This document shows positions 35,988-45,041 of a DNA stretch of 64,000 nucleotides, one piece after another. Below the pieces are notes generated by a model. It saw only the letters and a program-made list of their open reading frames with translations, was not told the DNA's origin and did no database searches. Origin of the DNA: Winogradskyella marincola. GTDB taxonomy: Bacteria; Bacteroidota; Bacteroidia; Flavobacteriales; Flavobacteriaceae. A program made the position numbers and the translations under genes. Location of the stretch: contig NZ_JARSBN010000001.1 in the NCBI RefSeq assembly GCF_029624125.1, forward strand, positions 62,001 through 126,000, given 5' to 3'. Within the stretch, counting starts at the first letter, position 1; every line of letters begins with the position of its first letter.

Positions 35988-36209
35988 ATGTATTGGACAT
36001 TAGAATTAGCATCGTATTTAAGTGATGCGCCTTGGCCAGCAACAAAAGACGAGCTTATAGACTACGCGATTAGAACTGGAGCACCTCTAGAAGTTGTAGA
36101 AAATTTACAATCAATCGAAGACGAAGGAGATTCTTACGATTCTATTGAAGAAATTTGGCCAGACTATCCAACAGATGAAGATTACCTCTGGAATGAGGAT
36201 GAATATTAA
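35988..36209 (+). CDS. DUF2795 domain protein
   Basis: A 73-residue acidic protein starting MYWTLELASYLSDAPWPATK. The sequence matches the DUF2795 family in Bacteroidota, including the ATKDELIDYAIRTGAPLEVVENLQ block and the acidic tail ending in DEDYLWNEDEY. The function is unknown. The longer open frame back to a TTG at 35934 includes the promoter itself, so the ATG at 35988 is the right start. A strong terminator follows. Confidence 0.88.
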   Translation: MYWTLELASYLSDAPWPATKDELIDYAIRTGAPLEVVENLQSIEDEGDSYDSIEEIWPDYPTDEDYLWNEDEY

Positions 36210-36224
36210 CATATAACATTACAT

Positions 36225-36267
36225 AAAAAAAGTCTCTTGCGTTACTTTAACGAAGAGACTTTTTTTA
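36225..36267 (+). terminator. Rho-independent terminator after the DUF2795 gene
   Basis: The stem AAAAAAAGTCTCTT pairs with AAGAGACTTTTTTT around a 14-base loop that can itself pair (CGTTA/TAACG). The T-run follows the stem. It isolates the DUF2795 gene from secA. Confidence 0.85.
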
Positions 36268-36385
36268 TTTTCGAAAGTTCGGAAATTAACATCAAACTTA
36301 CCGTTCCTATAATTTAGGAACTTTATTGGTGTGTATTCAAAATAAGCAATTAAAACAGCTTTTTAAGGCTGAAAAAACATATAAA

Positions 36386-39300
36386 ATGGGCATACTAGAC
36401 AAAGTACTAAAGGTATTTGTAGGCGACAAGTCTAAACAAGACGTTAGTGCTATTAAACCAATCGTAGAGAAAATAAAATCTTTTGAACAAGCACTCGAAG
36501 CCTTATCGCACGATGAGTTAAGAGCAAAAACCGCTGAGTTCAAAGAAAAAATAGCTGAAGCACGTAAACCGCTTTTAGAAAGGCAAAACGAACTTTTAGC
36601 AAAAGCAGAGCAAACAGAAGATATCGATGAGCGCGAAGACATCTACCAAGAAGCAGATAAAATAGAAGATGAAATCTACGAAGTTACCGAAGAAGTACTT
36701 AACGACATCTTACCAGAAGCCTTTGCTGTAGTTAAAGAAACTGCTAAGCGTTTTGTACACAATACTCAAATTCCTGTAACAGCCAATGCTTTTGACAGAG
36801 AAGTATCTGGTACTAAAGATTACGTTACACTAAATGGAGATCAAGCTGTTTGGGTTAACTCTTGGGATGCTGCTGGTAAAGCCATCACTTGGGATATGAT
36901 TCACTACGATGTGCAGCTCATAGGTGGTATTGCAATGCACCAAGGAAAAATTGCTGAGATGCAAACTGGTGAAGGTAAAACCTTAGTAGCAACACTTCCT
37001 GTATATCTTAATGCTTTAGCTGGTAAAGGTGTTCACCTTGTAACGGTTAACGATTACCTGGCAAAACGTGATAGCGCTTGGATGGCACCAATATTTGAAT
37101 TCCATGGCTTAAGTGTAGATTGTATAGATTACCACACACCAAACTCAGATGCACGTCGCAAAGCGTATAACGCAGATATCACTTATGGTACTAATAACGA
37201 ATTTGGTTTCGATTACTTACGTGATAATATGGCACATTCGCCAGAAGACTTAGTACAACGTCCACACCACTACGCTATCGTCGATGAGGTCGATTCTGTA
37301 TTAATTGATGATGCACGAACACCTTTAATTATTTCTGGTCCTATTCCAAAAGGAGAGGAACACGAATTTGACATGCTTAAACCAAAGGTTCAGCAAATTG
37401 AAGAAGTACAACGCAAATACTTAGTAGGAGTTTTAGCAGAAGCTAAAAAACTAATTGCGTCTGGAGACACTAAAGAAGGTGGTTTCCAACTTTTACGTGT
37501 GTACAGAGGTATTCCAAAAAATAAAGCTTTAATTAAGTTTTTAAGTGAAGAAGGAGTAAAACAACTGCTTCAAAAAACTGAAAACTTCTATATGCAAGAT
37601 AACAATAGAGAAATGCACAAAATTGATGCAGAACTTTATTATGTTATCGATGAAAAAAACAATCAAGTTGAATTAACCGATAAAGGTGTTGAGTATCTTT
37701 CTGGTAAGGATGATCCTAATTTCTTCGTGATGCCAGAAATGGGAACCGAAATTGCTAAAATTGAAAACAAAGGACTTTCATCTGAAGAAGAAGCGGTTCT
37801 TAAAGAAGACTTGTTTAGAGACTTCGGCATAAAATCTGAACGTATCCATACCCTTAACCAATTACTAAAAGCTTACGCACTTTTTGAAAAAGACGTACAG
37901 TACGTAGTAATGGACAACAAGGTAATGATTGTAGATGAGCAGACTGGTCGTATTATGGATGGTCGTCGTTACTCAGACGGATTGCACCAAGCGATTGAAG
38001 CAAAAGAAAATGTAAAGATTGAAGCGGCTACACAAACGTTTGCAACAGTTACACTTCAAAATTACTTTAGAATGTACCGTAAGCTGTCTGGTATGACAGG
38101 TACTGCGGTTACTGAAGCTGGCGAGTTCTGGGAAATCTACAAATTAGATGTGGTTGAAATTCCAACTAACAGACCAATTGCCAGAGACGACAGAGAAGAT
38201 TTAGTTTACAAGACGAAGCGCGAAAAATACAATGCTGTAATCGATGAAGTTGTAGAATTATCTAATGCAGGAAGACCTGTGCTTATTGGTACAACCAACG
38301 TAGAAATTTCTGAGCTTTTAGGTAAAATGTTGAGCATTCGTAAGATTCCACATAACGTACTTAACGCGAAGCAGCACAAACGTGAAGCAGAGATTGTAGC
38401 ACTAGCTGGTAATGCTGGTCAGGTAACAATTGCCACCAATATGGCTGGTCGTGGTACAGATATTAAGTTGAGTGATGAAGTTAAAGAAGCTGGAGGTTTA
38501 GCCATTGTTGGTACAGAGCGTCACGATTCGCGTCGTGTAGACAGACAGTTACGTGGTAGAGCTGGTCGTCAAGGAGATCCAGGAAGTTCGCAATTCTATG
38601 TATCACTAGAAGACAATTTAATGCGTCTATTTGGTTCTGAGCGTATCGCTAAAATGATGGATAGAATGGGACTTAAGGAAGGTGAAGTGATTCAGCATTC
38701 TATGATTTCTAAATCTATTGAACGTGCTCAGAAAAAAGTGGAAGAAAATAACTTTGGTGTTCGTAAGCGTTTGTTAGAGTATGATGATGTTATGAACGCT
38801 CAGCGTGAAGTGGTTTACAAACGTCGTCGTCACGCTTTACATGGAGAACGTCTTCGTGTGGATTTAGCAAACATGATTTTTGATACCTCAGAAGGTATTG
38901 CAATAAGCAACAAGGCTGCCAACGATTTCAAAAACTTTGAGTTTGAATTAATCCGTTATTTCTCAATGGCATCACCTATTACAGAAGTAGAATTTTCTAA
39001 AATGGGTGAACAGGAAATTGCAGGTGTCATTTATAAAGAAGCCTTTAAGCACTATCGCGAAAAAATGCAACGTGCAGCAGATTTAGCATTCCCTGTAATT
39101 GAAAATGTCTACAACACACAACGCGACAGATTTAAGCGTATTGTTGTACCTTTTACAGATGGTGTTAAGAATTTACAAGTAGTAACAGACCTGGAAAAAG
39201 CTTACGAAACTCAAGGTAAGCAGTTAATCAATGATTTTGAAAAGAACATTACACTTGCCATTGTAGATGACGCTTGGAAAACACATTTACGTAAAATGGA

Positions 39301-39745
39301 TGAGTTAAAGCAGTCTGTACAGTTAGCAGTACACGAGCAAAAAGATCCGTTATTGATTTATAAGTTTGAAGCTTTTGAGTTATTTAAAGCGATGATAGAT
39401 CAGGTGAATAAAGATGTAATTTCTTTCTTATTTAAAGGTGAAATTCCTCAGGAAACTGCCAACACCATCCAGGAAGCAAAACAACGTAAGCAAGAAAAGC
39501 TTGAAACGCAGAAAGAAGAAATTCCTAATATGGACGAGCGTGCAGCACAAAGTAGAGCTGCAGGACAAGGAGCGTCTCGCCAACAGCAACAAGTGGTAGA
39601 AACTATTGTTAGAGAGCAACCAAAAATTGGTCGTAACGATAAAGTAACTATTAAAAATGTGATGAGTGGTGAAAGCAAAGAAGTAAAATACAAACAAGCT
39701 ATTCCTTTAATTGAAAAAGGAGAATGGGTTTTGGTTAATGACTAA
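36386..39745 (+). CDS. secA: Preprotein translocase ATPase SecA
   Basis: The protein is 1119 residues from the ATG at 36386; the frame is open 20 codons further to GTG, but MGILDKVLKVFVGDKS is the usual SecA start in this phylum. Motifs: Walker A MQTGEGKTLVATLP, DEVDSVLIDDARTPLIISGP, and TNMAGRGTDIKL with GRAGRQGDPGSSQFY. The protein is longer than E. coli SecA (901) because of Bacteroidota-type insertions, and it has no zinc-binding Cys tail; the end is KYKQAIPLIEKGEWVLVND. It drives protein export through SecYEG. Confidence 0.97.
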   Translation: MGILDKVLKVFVGDKSKQDVSAIKPIVEKIKSFEQALEALSHDELRAKTAEFKEKIAEARKPLLERQNELLAKAEQTEDIDEREDIYQEADKIEDEIYEVTEEVLNDILPEAFAVVKETAKRFVHNTQIPVTANAFDREVSGTKDYVTLNGDQAVWVNSWDAAGKAITWDMIHYDVQLIGGIAMHQGKIAEMQTGEGKTLVATLPVYLNALAGKGVHLVTVNDYLAKRDSAWMAPIFEFHGLSVDCIDYHTPNSDARRKAYNADITYGTNNEFGFDYLRDNMAHSPEDLVQRPHHYAIVDEVDSVLIDDARTPLIISGPIPKGEEHEFDMLKPKVQQIEEVQRKYLVGVLAEAKKLIASGDTKEGGFQLLRVYRGIPKNKALIKFLSEEGVKQLLQKTENFYMQDNNREMHKIDAELYYVIDEKNNQVELTDKGVEYLSGKDDPNFFVMPEMGTEIAKIENKGLSSEEEAVLKEDLFRDFGIKSERIHTLNQLLKAYALFEKDVQYVVMDNKVMIVDEQTGRIMDGRRYSDGLHQAIEAKENVKIEAATQTFATVTLQNYFRMYRKLSGMTGTAVTEAGEFWEIYKLDVVEIPTNRPIARDDREDLVYKTKREKYNAVIDEVVELSNAGRPVLIGTTNVEISELLGKMLSIRKIPHNVLNAKQHKREAEIVALAGNAGQVTIATNMAGRGTDIKLSDEVKEAGGLAIVGTERHDSRRVDRQLRGRAGRQGDPGSSQFYVSLEDNLMRLFGSERIAKMMDRMGLKEGEVIQHSMISKSIERAQKKVEENNFGVRKRLLEYDDVMNAQREVVYKRRRHALHGERLRVDLANMIFDTSEGIAISNKAANDFKNFEFELIRYFSMASPITEVEFSKMGEQEIAGVIYKEAFKHYREKMQRAADLAFPVIENVYNTQRDRFKRIVVPFTDGVKNLQVVTDLEKAYETQGKQLINDFEKNITLAIVDDAWKTHLRKMDELKQSVQLAVHEQKDPLLIYKFEAFELFKAMIDQVNKDVISFLFKGEIPQETANTIQEAKQRKQEKLETQKEEIPNMDERAAQSRAAGQGASRQQQQVVETIVREQPKIGRNDKVTIKNVMSGESKEVKYKQAIPLIEKGEWVLVND

Positions 39746-39764
39746 ACCTTAAACAAATAATGTC

Positions 39765-39785
39765 ATCCTGAATTTATTTCAGGAT
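39765..39785. repeat. Short hairpin repeat (ATCCTGAA family)
   Basis: ATCCTGAA pairs with TTCAGGAT across a 5-base loop, preceded by GTC. This short palindrome type is widespread between genes in Flavobacteriia. Here it lies just downstream of secA, ahead of the terminator. Confidence 0.6.
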
Positions 39786-39787
39786 CT

Positions 39788-39819
39788 AAAATCCTGATGT
39801 AAACCATCAGGATTTTTTT
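39788..39819 (+). terminator. Rho-independent terminator after secA
   Basis: AAATCCTGATG pairs with CATCAGGATTT across a 5-base loop and runs into a T-tract. It shares the ATCCTGA core with the hairpin just before it. Confidence 0.8.
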
Positions 39820-39890
39820 GTAGTATTATTTATGTAAGTCATAAAATTCACTCGACTGACGTGTTAGTTTTAGTATTGTCCTTGGTGGAA

Positions 39891-39929
39891 CTTCGAGTAA
39901 TCACGCTGGAGCGTGATTGTATCGAGAAG
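39891..39929. repeat. Palindromic repeat, TTCGAGT / TGTATCGAGAAG family (copy 1)
   Basis: Outer ends CTTCGAGT and TGTATCGAGAAG enclose a perfect inner stem AATCACGCT / AGCGTGATT with a 2-base loop. Copies with the same outer ends but different inner stems are at 55388 and 55456. Confidence 0.65.
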
Positions 39930-40009
39930 CCATTAACTGAAACTTCAAGAATACCTTTTCAACTTTTTATTCTATATTTACACTATAACCTACTTATAAT
40001 TAATTTATT

Positions 40010-40549
40010 ATGAACCCAAATCTATTTCGCATACTAGCGTTAGCGCTATGTATGGCATTTGCATCGTGTTCTTCGGACGATACGAATTCAGTTCCAGATG
40101 AAACAAATAATGAGTTTATTTTTAATGGAACATCATACAATTTAGTTTCGGCAATCATTGTTGATGAGAACACCGCAAATAATGATCCTAGTGAAATTAG
40201 TATTAGTCTTTTTAATAAAACCAGTACTGAAATTACTGGCAATAATGATTTGAGTGATATCAGTTATGTGTATTTCGATTTTGAAGATACTACTATTCAG
40301 AATACCACATACAGTCAAATAGAAGACTACGACATCTCCATTAATGGAAATGTTGTGAATAGTGAATTTACACCTGGTACAGTTTTACTTTCTGATGATG
40401 ATCCGCAATCAGACGTTTATGCCCAATCTGGCTCAGTAACTGTAACTAACTTTACTGAATTTAATATCGTCTTTACATTTACATTTACCAGAAACGATGG
40501 ACAAGTAATCTCTGGCAGTTACGATGGTAATTACTTTATGCCTAATTAA
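40010..40549 (+). CDS. Putative lipoprotein of unknown function
   Basis: A 179-residue protein with a lipoprotein signal peptide (ILALALCMAFASCSSDD) whose Cys is followed by SSDD, a typical flavobacterial lipoprotein start. The mature part is Asn/Asp/Thr-rich and predicted beta-strand, and ends in VISGSYDGNYFMPN. No named domain is recognised. It stands alone between a repeat-rich gap and the next membrane-protein gene. Confidence 0.7.
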   Translation: MNPNLFRILALALCMAFASCSSDDTNSVPDETNNEFIFNGTSYNLVSAIIVDENTANNDPSEISISLFNKTSTEITGNNDLSDISYVYFDFEDTTIQNTTYSQIEDYDISINGNVVNSEFTPGTVLLSDDDPQSDVYAQSGSVTVTNFTEFNIVFTFTFTRNDGQVISGSYDGNYFMPN

Positions 40550-40623
40550 TAAAATACGCAGAACTACGTATTTCAAAATAGAAACAGAGTCTGTAGTTTT
40601 ACTCTTTAACTTACAAAAGAGAC

Positions 40624-41259
40624 ATGTCTATACTAGCCAGCATTATAGCACAACCCAAAAAGCATCTCAGAGAGTGGGATTTTTTAATTTTTACAGTTCT
40701 TACAGCATTATCTGTTGGCTATGGACAGACAACTGTTTTCTATGTGATCTACTTTTTTTGGTGGAGTGAATTCATTAGAATTATTATAAAAAGTATTTTC
40801 CAGAGATTCAACAAAAACAACAATAGCAATCAACTAGAAGCCAAGCTTATGTTTGGCTCCCTTTTTATGATGCTTATTTATTTGGTATTTATCATTGTTT
40901 TCTTTGGGTTGATTGCCAATTGGAACAACTCTGAAATTACGCTAACCAATATGAAAATTATGTTTTTTAGGAATTGGTTTTTCAATATTAATTTACTGTT
41001 TGTACTGCTAGAGCATATCTATATTAATCTTAATAGTAACAATACAATAGCTGTATTTGGTCAGTTTACCTCTAATATGCTGGTATTGCATATTTCAATA
41101 ATATTAGGAGGTATCATTATGTTTTTTATTGTGAAACCGTTTCCTGAGACATTTTCGCCAGATAACCTATGGTGTTCAGTATTGATTATCTTACCCTTTT
41201 TGTTACTTAAAATGGGCATGCAATTTATACTTTCTCCTAAAAAGATAAATGCTAGATAA
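40624..41259 (+). CDS. Polytopic membrane protein of unknown function
   Basis: A 211-residue protein with about five or six hydrophobic helices (for example FLIFTVLTALSVGYG, MLIYLVFIIVFFGLIA, ISIILGGIIMFFIVK). Charged residues cluster in short loops. I do not recognise the family. It ends two bases before the convergent M23 peptidase gene, leaving no room for a separate terminator. Confidence 0.65.
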   Translation: MSILASIIAQPKKHLREWDFLIFTVLTALSVGYGQTTVFYVIYFFWWSEFIRIIIKSIFQRFNKNNNSNQLEAKLMFGSLFMMLIYLVFIIVFFGLIANWNNSEITLTNMKIMFFRNWFFNINLLFVLLEHIYINLNSNNTIAVFGQFTSNMLVLHISIILGGIIMFFIVKPFPETFSPDNLWCSVLIILPFLLLKMGMQFILSPKKINAR

Positions 41260-41261
41260 AT

Positions 41262-41954
41262 TTAGTTATTGCCCAACTTTAGAAGCAAGTTAGGATTTGG
41301 ACAATTCGATTTGTAAAAGTCTAAATCAAGTTGATTACTTACTCCTGGATAATCTCCTTTATAATCTTGAATGTCCTTTATAATCTGAAAATGTAAATGT
41401 GGTGCATAGTCTCCGTTAACCTCAGCCGTGCCAAGAGTTGCAATTGGATCTCCTTGCTTCACCTCTACTCCAACTTTTAAACCACTGATAGACTCTAAAC
41501 TCAAATGACCATATAAAGTGAAAAACGTTACGTTTTCAATACAATGTTCTAAAATTATAGTTGGTCCATAATCACCATAATTAGTGTTGTTTTTAAAACT
41601 GTGAATTTTTCCATCTAAAGGTGTATAAATTGCAGTGCCTGCTTCAACCCAAAGATCTAATCCTAAATGAATGTTTCGTTCTTCTTCAGGCTTTGCTTTA
41701 CTAAAATAATCACTTCGGTTATAAATACCTCTATGCTCTAAATAGCCTCCAATTGCCACTTTAGCGTTATTGACTTTTAAATGATTCCAAATAAAGGCTT
41801 CTAAAGCATAAGAAGATGATACATCAACACTATCTAATTGCTTGTTATGAATAGATAAATCCAGTGGCACATATGAATTATGAGATACTTCAGCGTGAAT
41901 TAAGGGATGTACATGAAGCGATTTTAGAAGTGCTTCAAAAGAAGATAGGGTCAT
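41262..41954 (-). CDS. M23 family metallopeptidase without signal peptide
   Basis: The protein is 230 residues from the ATG at 41954 (GTG at 41972 is an alternative). The lysostaphin-type zinc and catalytic residues are intact: His96 and Asp100 in HLGLD, His150 in LYGHLS, and the HLH at 186-188. The N-terminal 90 residues have no signal peptide or membrane helix, unusual for an enzyme expected to act on peptidoglycan in the periplasm. It could leave the cell by another route or work on a different substrate. Confidence 0.8.
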   Translation of the reverse strand: MTLSSFEALLKSLHVHPLIHAEVSHNSYVPLDLSIHNKQLDSVDVSSSYALEAFIWNHLKVNNAKVAIGGYLEHRGIYNRSDYFSKAKPEEERNIHLGLDLWVEAGTAIYTPLDGKIHSFKNNTNYGDYGPTIILEHCIENVTFFTLYGHLSLESISGLKVGVEVKQGDPIATLGTAEVNGDYAPHLHFQIIKDIQDYKGDYPGVSNQLDLDFYKSNCPNPNLLLKLGNN

Positions 41955-42050
41955 AAAAAACAAAATTTCCACAAAAATAAGAATCTATTTTAATGGAAAA
42001 CAGGAAGAAAAAATTGAATATACCCTTTAGGAAACACTTTAACTAAAGGG

Positions 42051-43655
42051 TTAATTCATAATAACATTACTAAACTTAGCATTAACGACAATGCTTCTAT
42101 TAGAGCTTTGGCTGTCTTCACCATTTCTAATGGTCTTTTGTGTGGTAGCTTTATTATTGAATTTAGATCTACTACCTTTAAAATACATACTATAATCAAC
42201 ATTTTTTGGCAGATTAACAAAAGCATCACTATTCTCTAAAACCAAGTTTAGATTCTTAAACGTCTCTGCAAGATTAGAAATCGTAAGATCACCAAAACTT
42301 CCATCTATAATACCTGTATCTGATAATGTTTCAATATTAATGTTTGAAGACTTAGCGTTTAACACTAAATTATCTACATTTTTAATCTGCGCTTTATCTA
42401 CATAATTCAAATTTAAAGTTCCTAATTTCCAAGAATTAATCACTACTGGAGAATAAGATACATTGATGGAAGTGTCACCTCCATCAATGTTATCTGCTAC
42501 AAAAAAAGCATGCGATATATCTCCTTGCAAATCGTATATAACCGAAGATATTTTTAATTCACCATGTCTTATGTTGGTTTTTAATTTTGCTTTTTTAGGG
42601 ATTTTTATTTTAATCACTTTACGCACTTTACTGTTGTTACCAGACTCTAAGCGTCTAACAATTGCGGCTTCTCTTCTTTGGTGTGCGTCTTGTCTGCGCT
42701 CATACATTTCTGCTCTTCGCTCCGCCATTTCTTTAGAGCGTTCTGCCATTTCTTTAGAGCGCTCTGCAAATCTTTTAGAATGCTCTGCCTGACGCTCTAT
42801 TAATGCAGCTTGACGCTCCATTTGCTGACCAAAACGTTCTCCCCAAGCTTCCATTTTTTCTTCCCATTCTTTGCCAAATTTTTCACCAAACTCTTCTCCC
42901 CATTTTTCCATTTCTTCAGCATACTTTTCGCCAAATTGCTCTCCCCATTTTTCCATATCCTTAGCCCATTTGCCATCAAAACGCTTACCATATTCTTCTC
43001 CCCATTTTTGCATTTTTTCTTGGTAACCAGACTCAGCAAACTCTTTGGCCCACTTCTCCATACGCTTTTGCAGCTCTTTTCCTCCTTGCTTTTCGTACTT
43101 TTTACTCCATTCATTTAAGTACTTTTCGCCTTCTTTTTGATATTTATCGTAATCAAACTTTATGGTATTGATACCTTCCGGAAGTTCTGGCAACTTAGGA
43201 AATGCTGGCATTTCTGGTAATTGTGGCAATTCCGGAATTGCTGCCATCTCTGGTATTTGTGGAAGCTCTGGCACTTCTGGTATTTCTGGTAAATCTGCTA
43301 ATTCAAACTCCAAGTCTTTTAATATTGCCGTGTAATCTCCTTCTCCATACACTCCCAATGCACGTCCACCATGAGAAGAAATTACCACTTTGTTATTAGA
43401 GCCATCTACTTTAAGATTCCAGGCCTCCAAAGCCTTTTTTAATTCTTCTGCAGACAATTTATCACTTTCTAAATACGCTTCAATTTCTACGATATCTCTG
43501 TTCCATGTATCGATTTCAATTTCGGCATAGCTTGTATTTAAGTCAACTACAACATCTTTATCTACCTTAATAGATTGCGATATTTTACTCAACTTTTTTT
43601 GTGCATAACCAAAAGTGGTTAATAAGCACAACACTAAAATTCTAATTGTGTTCAT
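42051..43655 (-). CDS. Exported repeat-rich protein of the ECF-sigma operon
   Basis: A 534-residue protein with a signal peptide (ILVLCLLTTFGYAQ). It has four parts: a short beta-like segment (30-110), a Pro-rich stretch of LPEIPE-type repeats (122-160), five copies of a Lys-Trp-Gly-Glu unit with Trp at 202, 218, 237, 252 and 271, and an Ala-Glu-Arg-rich helical run (281-336). The C-terminal 190 residues look like the DUF4097-type beta-strand repeat domain (KLKTNIRHGELKISSVIYD). It is the last gene after a sigma factor and an anti-sigma-like gene, suggesting an envelope-stress role. Confidence 0.7.
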   Translation of the reverse strand: MNTIRILVLCLLTTFGYAQKKLSKISQSIKVDKDVVVDLNTSYAEIEIDTWNRDIVEIEAYLESDKLSAEELKKALEAWNLKVDGSNNKVVISSHGGRALGVYGEGDYTAILKDLEFELADLPEIPEVPELPQIPEMAAIPELPQLPEMPAFPKLPELPEGINTIKFDYDKYQKEGEKYLNEWSKKYEKQGGKELQKRMEKWAKEFAESGYQEKMQKWGEEYGKRFDGKWAKDMEKWGEQFGEKYAEEMEKWGEEFGEKFGKEWEEKMEAWGERFGQQMERQAALIERQAEHSKRFAERSKEMAERSKEMAERRAEMYERRQDAHQRREAAIVRRLESGNNSKVRKVIKIKIPKKAKLKTNIRHGELKISSVIYDLQGDISHAFFVADNIDGGDTSINVSYSPVVINSWKLGTLNLNYVDKAQIKNVDNLVLNAKSSNINIETLSDTGIIDGSFGDLTISNLAETFKNLNLVLENSDAFVNLPKNVDYSMYFKGSRSKFNNKATTQKTIRNGEDSQSSNRSIVVNAKFSNVIMN

Positions 43656-43707
43656 GATTTTTTTTGATTTAACTGTTCGTTTTTTGATTTATGATTTTTT
43701 GATTTGA

Positions 43708-44274
43708 TTATCCGATTTCTTCTTCAAAGGCATCATCATTAAACTCTTCTAACTTGTCTTTTAGACGCATTACAAGGTTTAATCTCAGCTTTAAATTTTC
43801 TATAAGTGCATCTAGGGTTACAGAGTTTGGACCGTTTTCGTTAAGCTCTTCTAGTAATTTATCGTACTCTTTATTCAACTCTTGAAGTCTCAACACATAG
43901 CCATCAAACAACTCTTTGTTTTGTGGTGTTAACTCTACTTTAGACAATTCTAAATTGATACTTGCCAAATAATAATCTTCCACCTTTTTTAAGTCTGGTG
44001 ATACATCTCCCAAGGTTTTTAAGTCTGTATCTACGACTTCTTGTGTTGGTTCTACAACAACAGGTGACTGAAAATACTTGTAAGCCCCAAAACTTAATCC
44101 CAGTAACACCACTACACTTGCCGCAATATTTAAGAAACTAAATCCACTAGATTTTTTCTCTATTGGCAATTCTTTATCTAACTTGTCTAAAAAGCGTGCT
44201 TCATGATCTTGAGACATTTTTGCGCGCTGTGCTAACCTATCCTCTTCAAATAAATTTCTAAGATCTTGTGCCAT
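43708..44274 (-). CDS. Probable anti-sigma-factor-like membrane protein
   Basis: A 188-residue protein with a charged cytoplasmic N-terminus (residues 1-42), a single membrane helix (FSFLNIAASVVVLLGLSFGAYKYF), and an acidic helical domain outside. Its start overlaps the sigma-factor stop by 17 bases. Position, size and topology are those of anti-sigma factors, but no zinc-binding HxxxCxxC motif is present, so the assignment rests on context. Confidence 0.65.
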   Translation of the reverse strand: MAQDLRNLFEEDRLAQRAKMSQDHEARFLDKLDKELPIEKKSSGFSFLNIAASVVVLLGLSFGAYKYFQSPVVVEPTQEVVDTDLKTLGDVSPDLKKVEDYYLASINLELSKVELTPQNKELFDGYVLRLQELNKEYDKLLEELNENGPNSVTLDALIENLKLRLNLVMRLKDKLEEFNDDAFEEEIG

Positions 44275-44755
44275 TTTTTTCTGTTTTTAATACGGTTTGT
44301 AATTTTTGTTTTCCTCTAGATAGTTGGGTTCTCGATGCTACTTCAGAAATATTTAATATCTCTGAGATTTCGCTATGATCGTAACCTTCAATTAAATAGA
44401 GCATTACAACATATTTATACTTTTCGGGTAATTCTTCAATTGCTGTTTTTACATCTTCAATTGTTGTATCATCATCAACCAGCCATTCATTTTCATCTTT
44501 AGCATCAACCACATTGAGGTGGTGCTCTTCGAGCTCTATCAATCGCTGTTTTTTAGATTTTAAAACATCTATGCATCGATTCACAACGATGCGTTTTAGC
44601 CAAGCACCAAAAGTTACTTCAGCTCTGTATTGATCTAATCTTGAAAATGCTTTTATGAATGCTTCCTGAACAATATCTTCGGCTTCCATAGTGTCTTTCA
44701 CAAACCGAAGCGCTACGATAAGCATGCCATCGCAATATTGTCTATACAATTGCAT
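44258..44755 (-). CDS. ECF RNA polymerase sigma factor
   Basis: The protein is at least 165 residues. Region 2 is AEDIVQEAFIKAFSRLDQYR with AWLKRIVVNRCIDVLKSKK; region 4 is AIEELPEKYKYVVMLYLIEGYDHSEISEILNISEVASRTQLSRGKQKL. This is an ECF sigma-70 factor. The ATG at 44755 cuts into the conserved first helix: the in-frame sequence upstream (IVEKCKQNDRQAQ) belongs to the family, yet has no ATG, GTG or TTG before the in-frame stop at 44840-44842. Initiation at an ATT near 44794 or 44800 is possible. Confidence 0.9.
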   Translation of the reverse strand: MQLYRQYCDGMLIVALRFVKDTMEAEDIVQEAFIKAFSRLDQYRAEVTFGAWLKRIVVNRCIDVLKSKKQRLIELEEHHLNVVDAKDENEWLVDDDTTIEDVKTAIEELPEKYKYVVMLYLIEGYDHSEISEILNISEVASRTQLSRGKQKLQTVLKTEKNGTRS

Positions 44756-45041
44756 TTGCGCTTGCCTGTCATTCTGTTTGCATTTTTCAACAATATGAAT
44801 CTGGAACGTATTGATGACTAGTTGTTGTTTTTGATTGGTTCACTCTAAAGACGACTCAAAATTTTGAGTGTTGCAAAAAACTTAAAAAAAATTTCAATTT
44901 TTTTTGATATTATAAGATTTGCTTAAAATTCAGCGTTCTGTTCTATAAATTTAGGGAATTGAATTATATTTAAATTTTGAAATTGCTGATAGATATTCAG
45001 CGCTATTAATTTAACTAAAAACTGCTTAAGAAAAACTCACT

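Noticed and set aside
42463..43399. Several antisense open frames of 65-109 codons
   Set aside because: They mirror the repeat-rich reading frame of the exported protein on the other strand; low-complexity repeats keep other frames open by chance.
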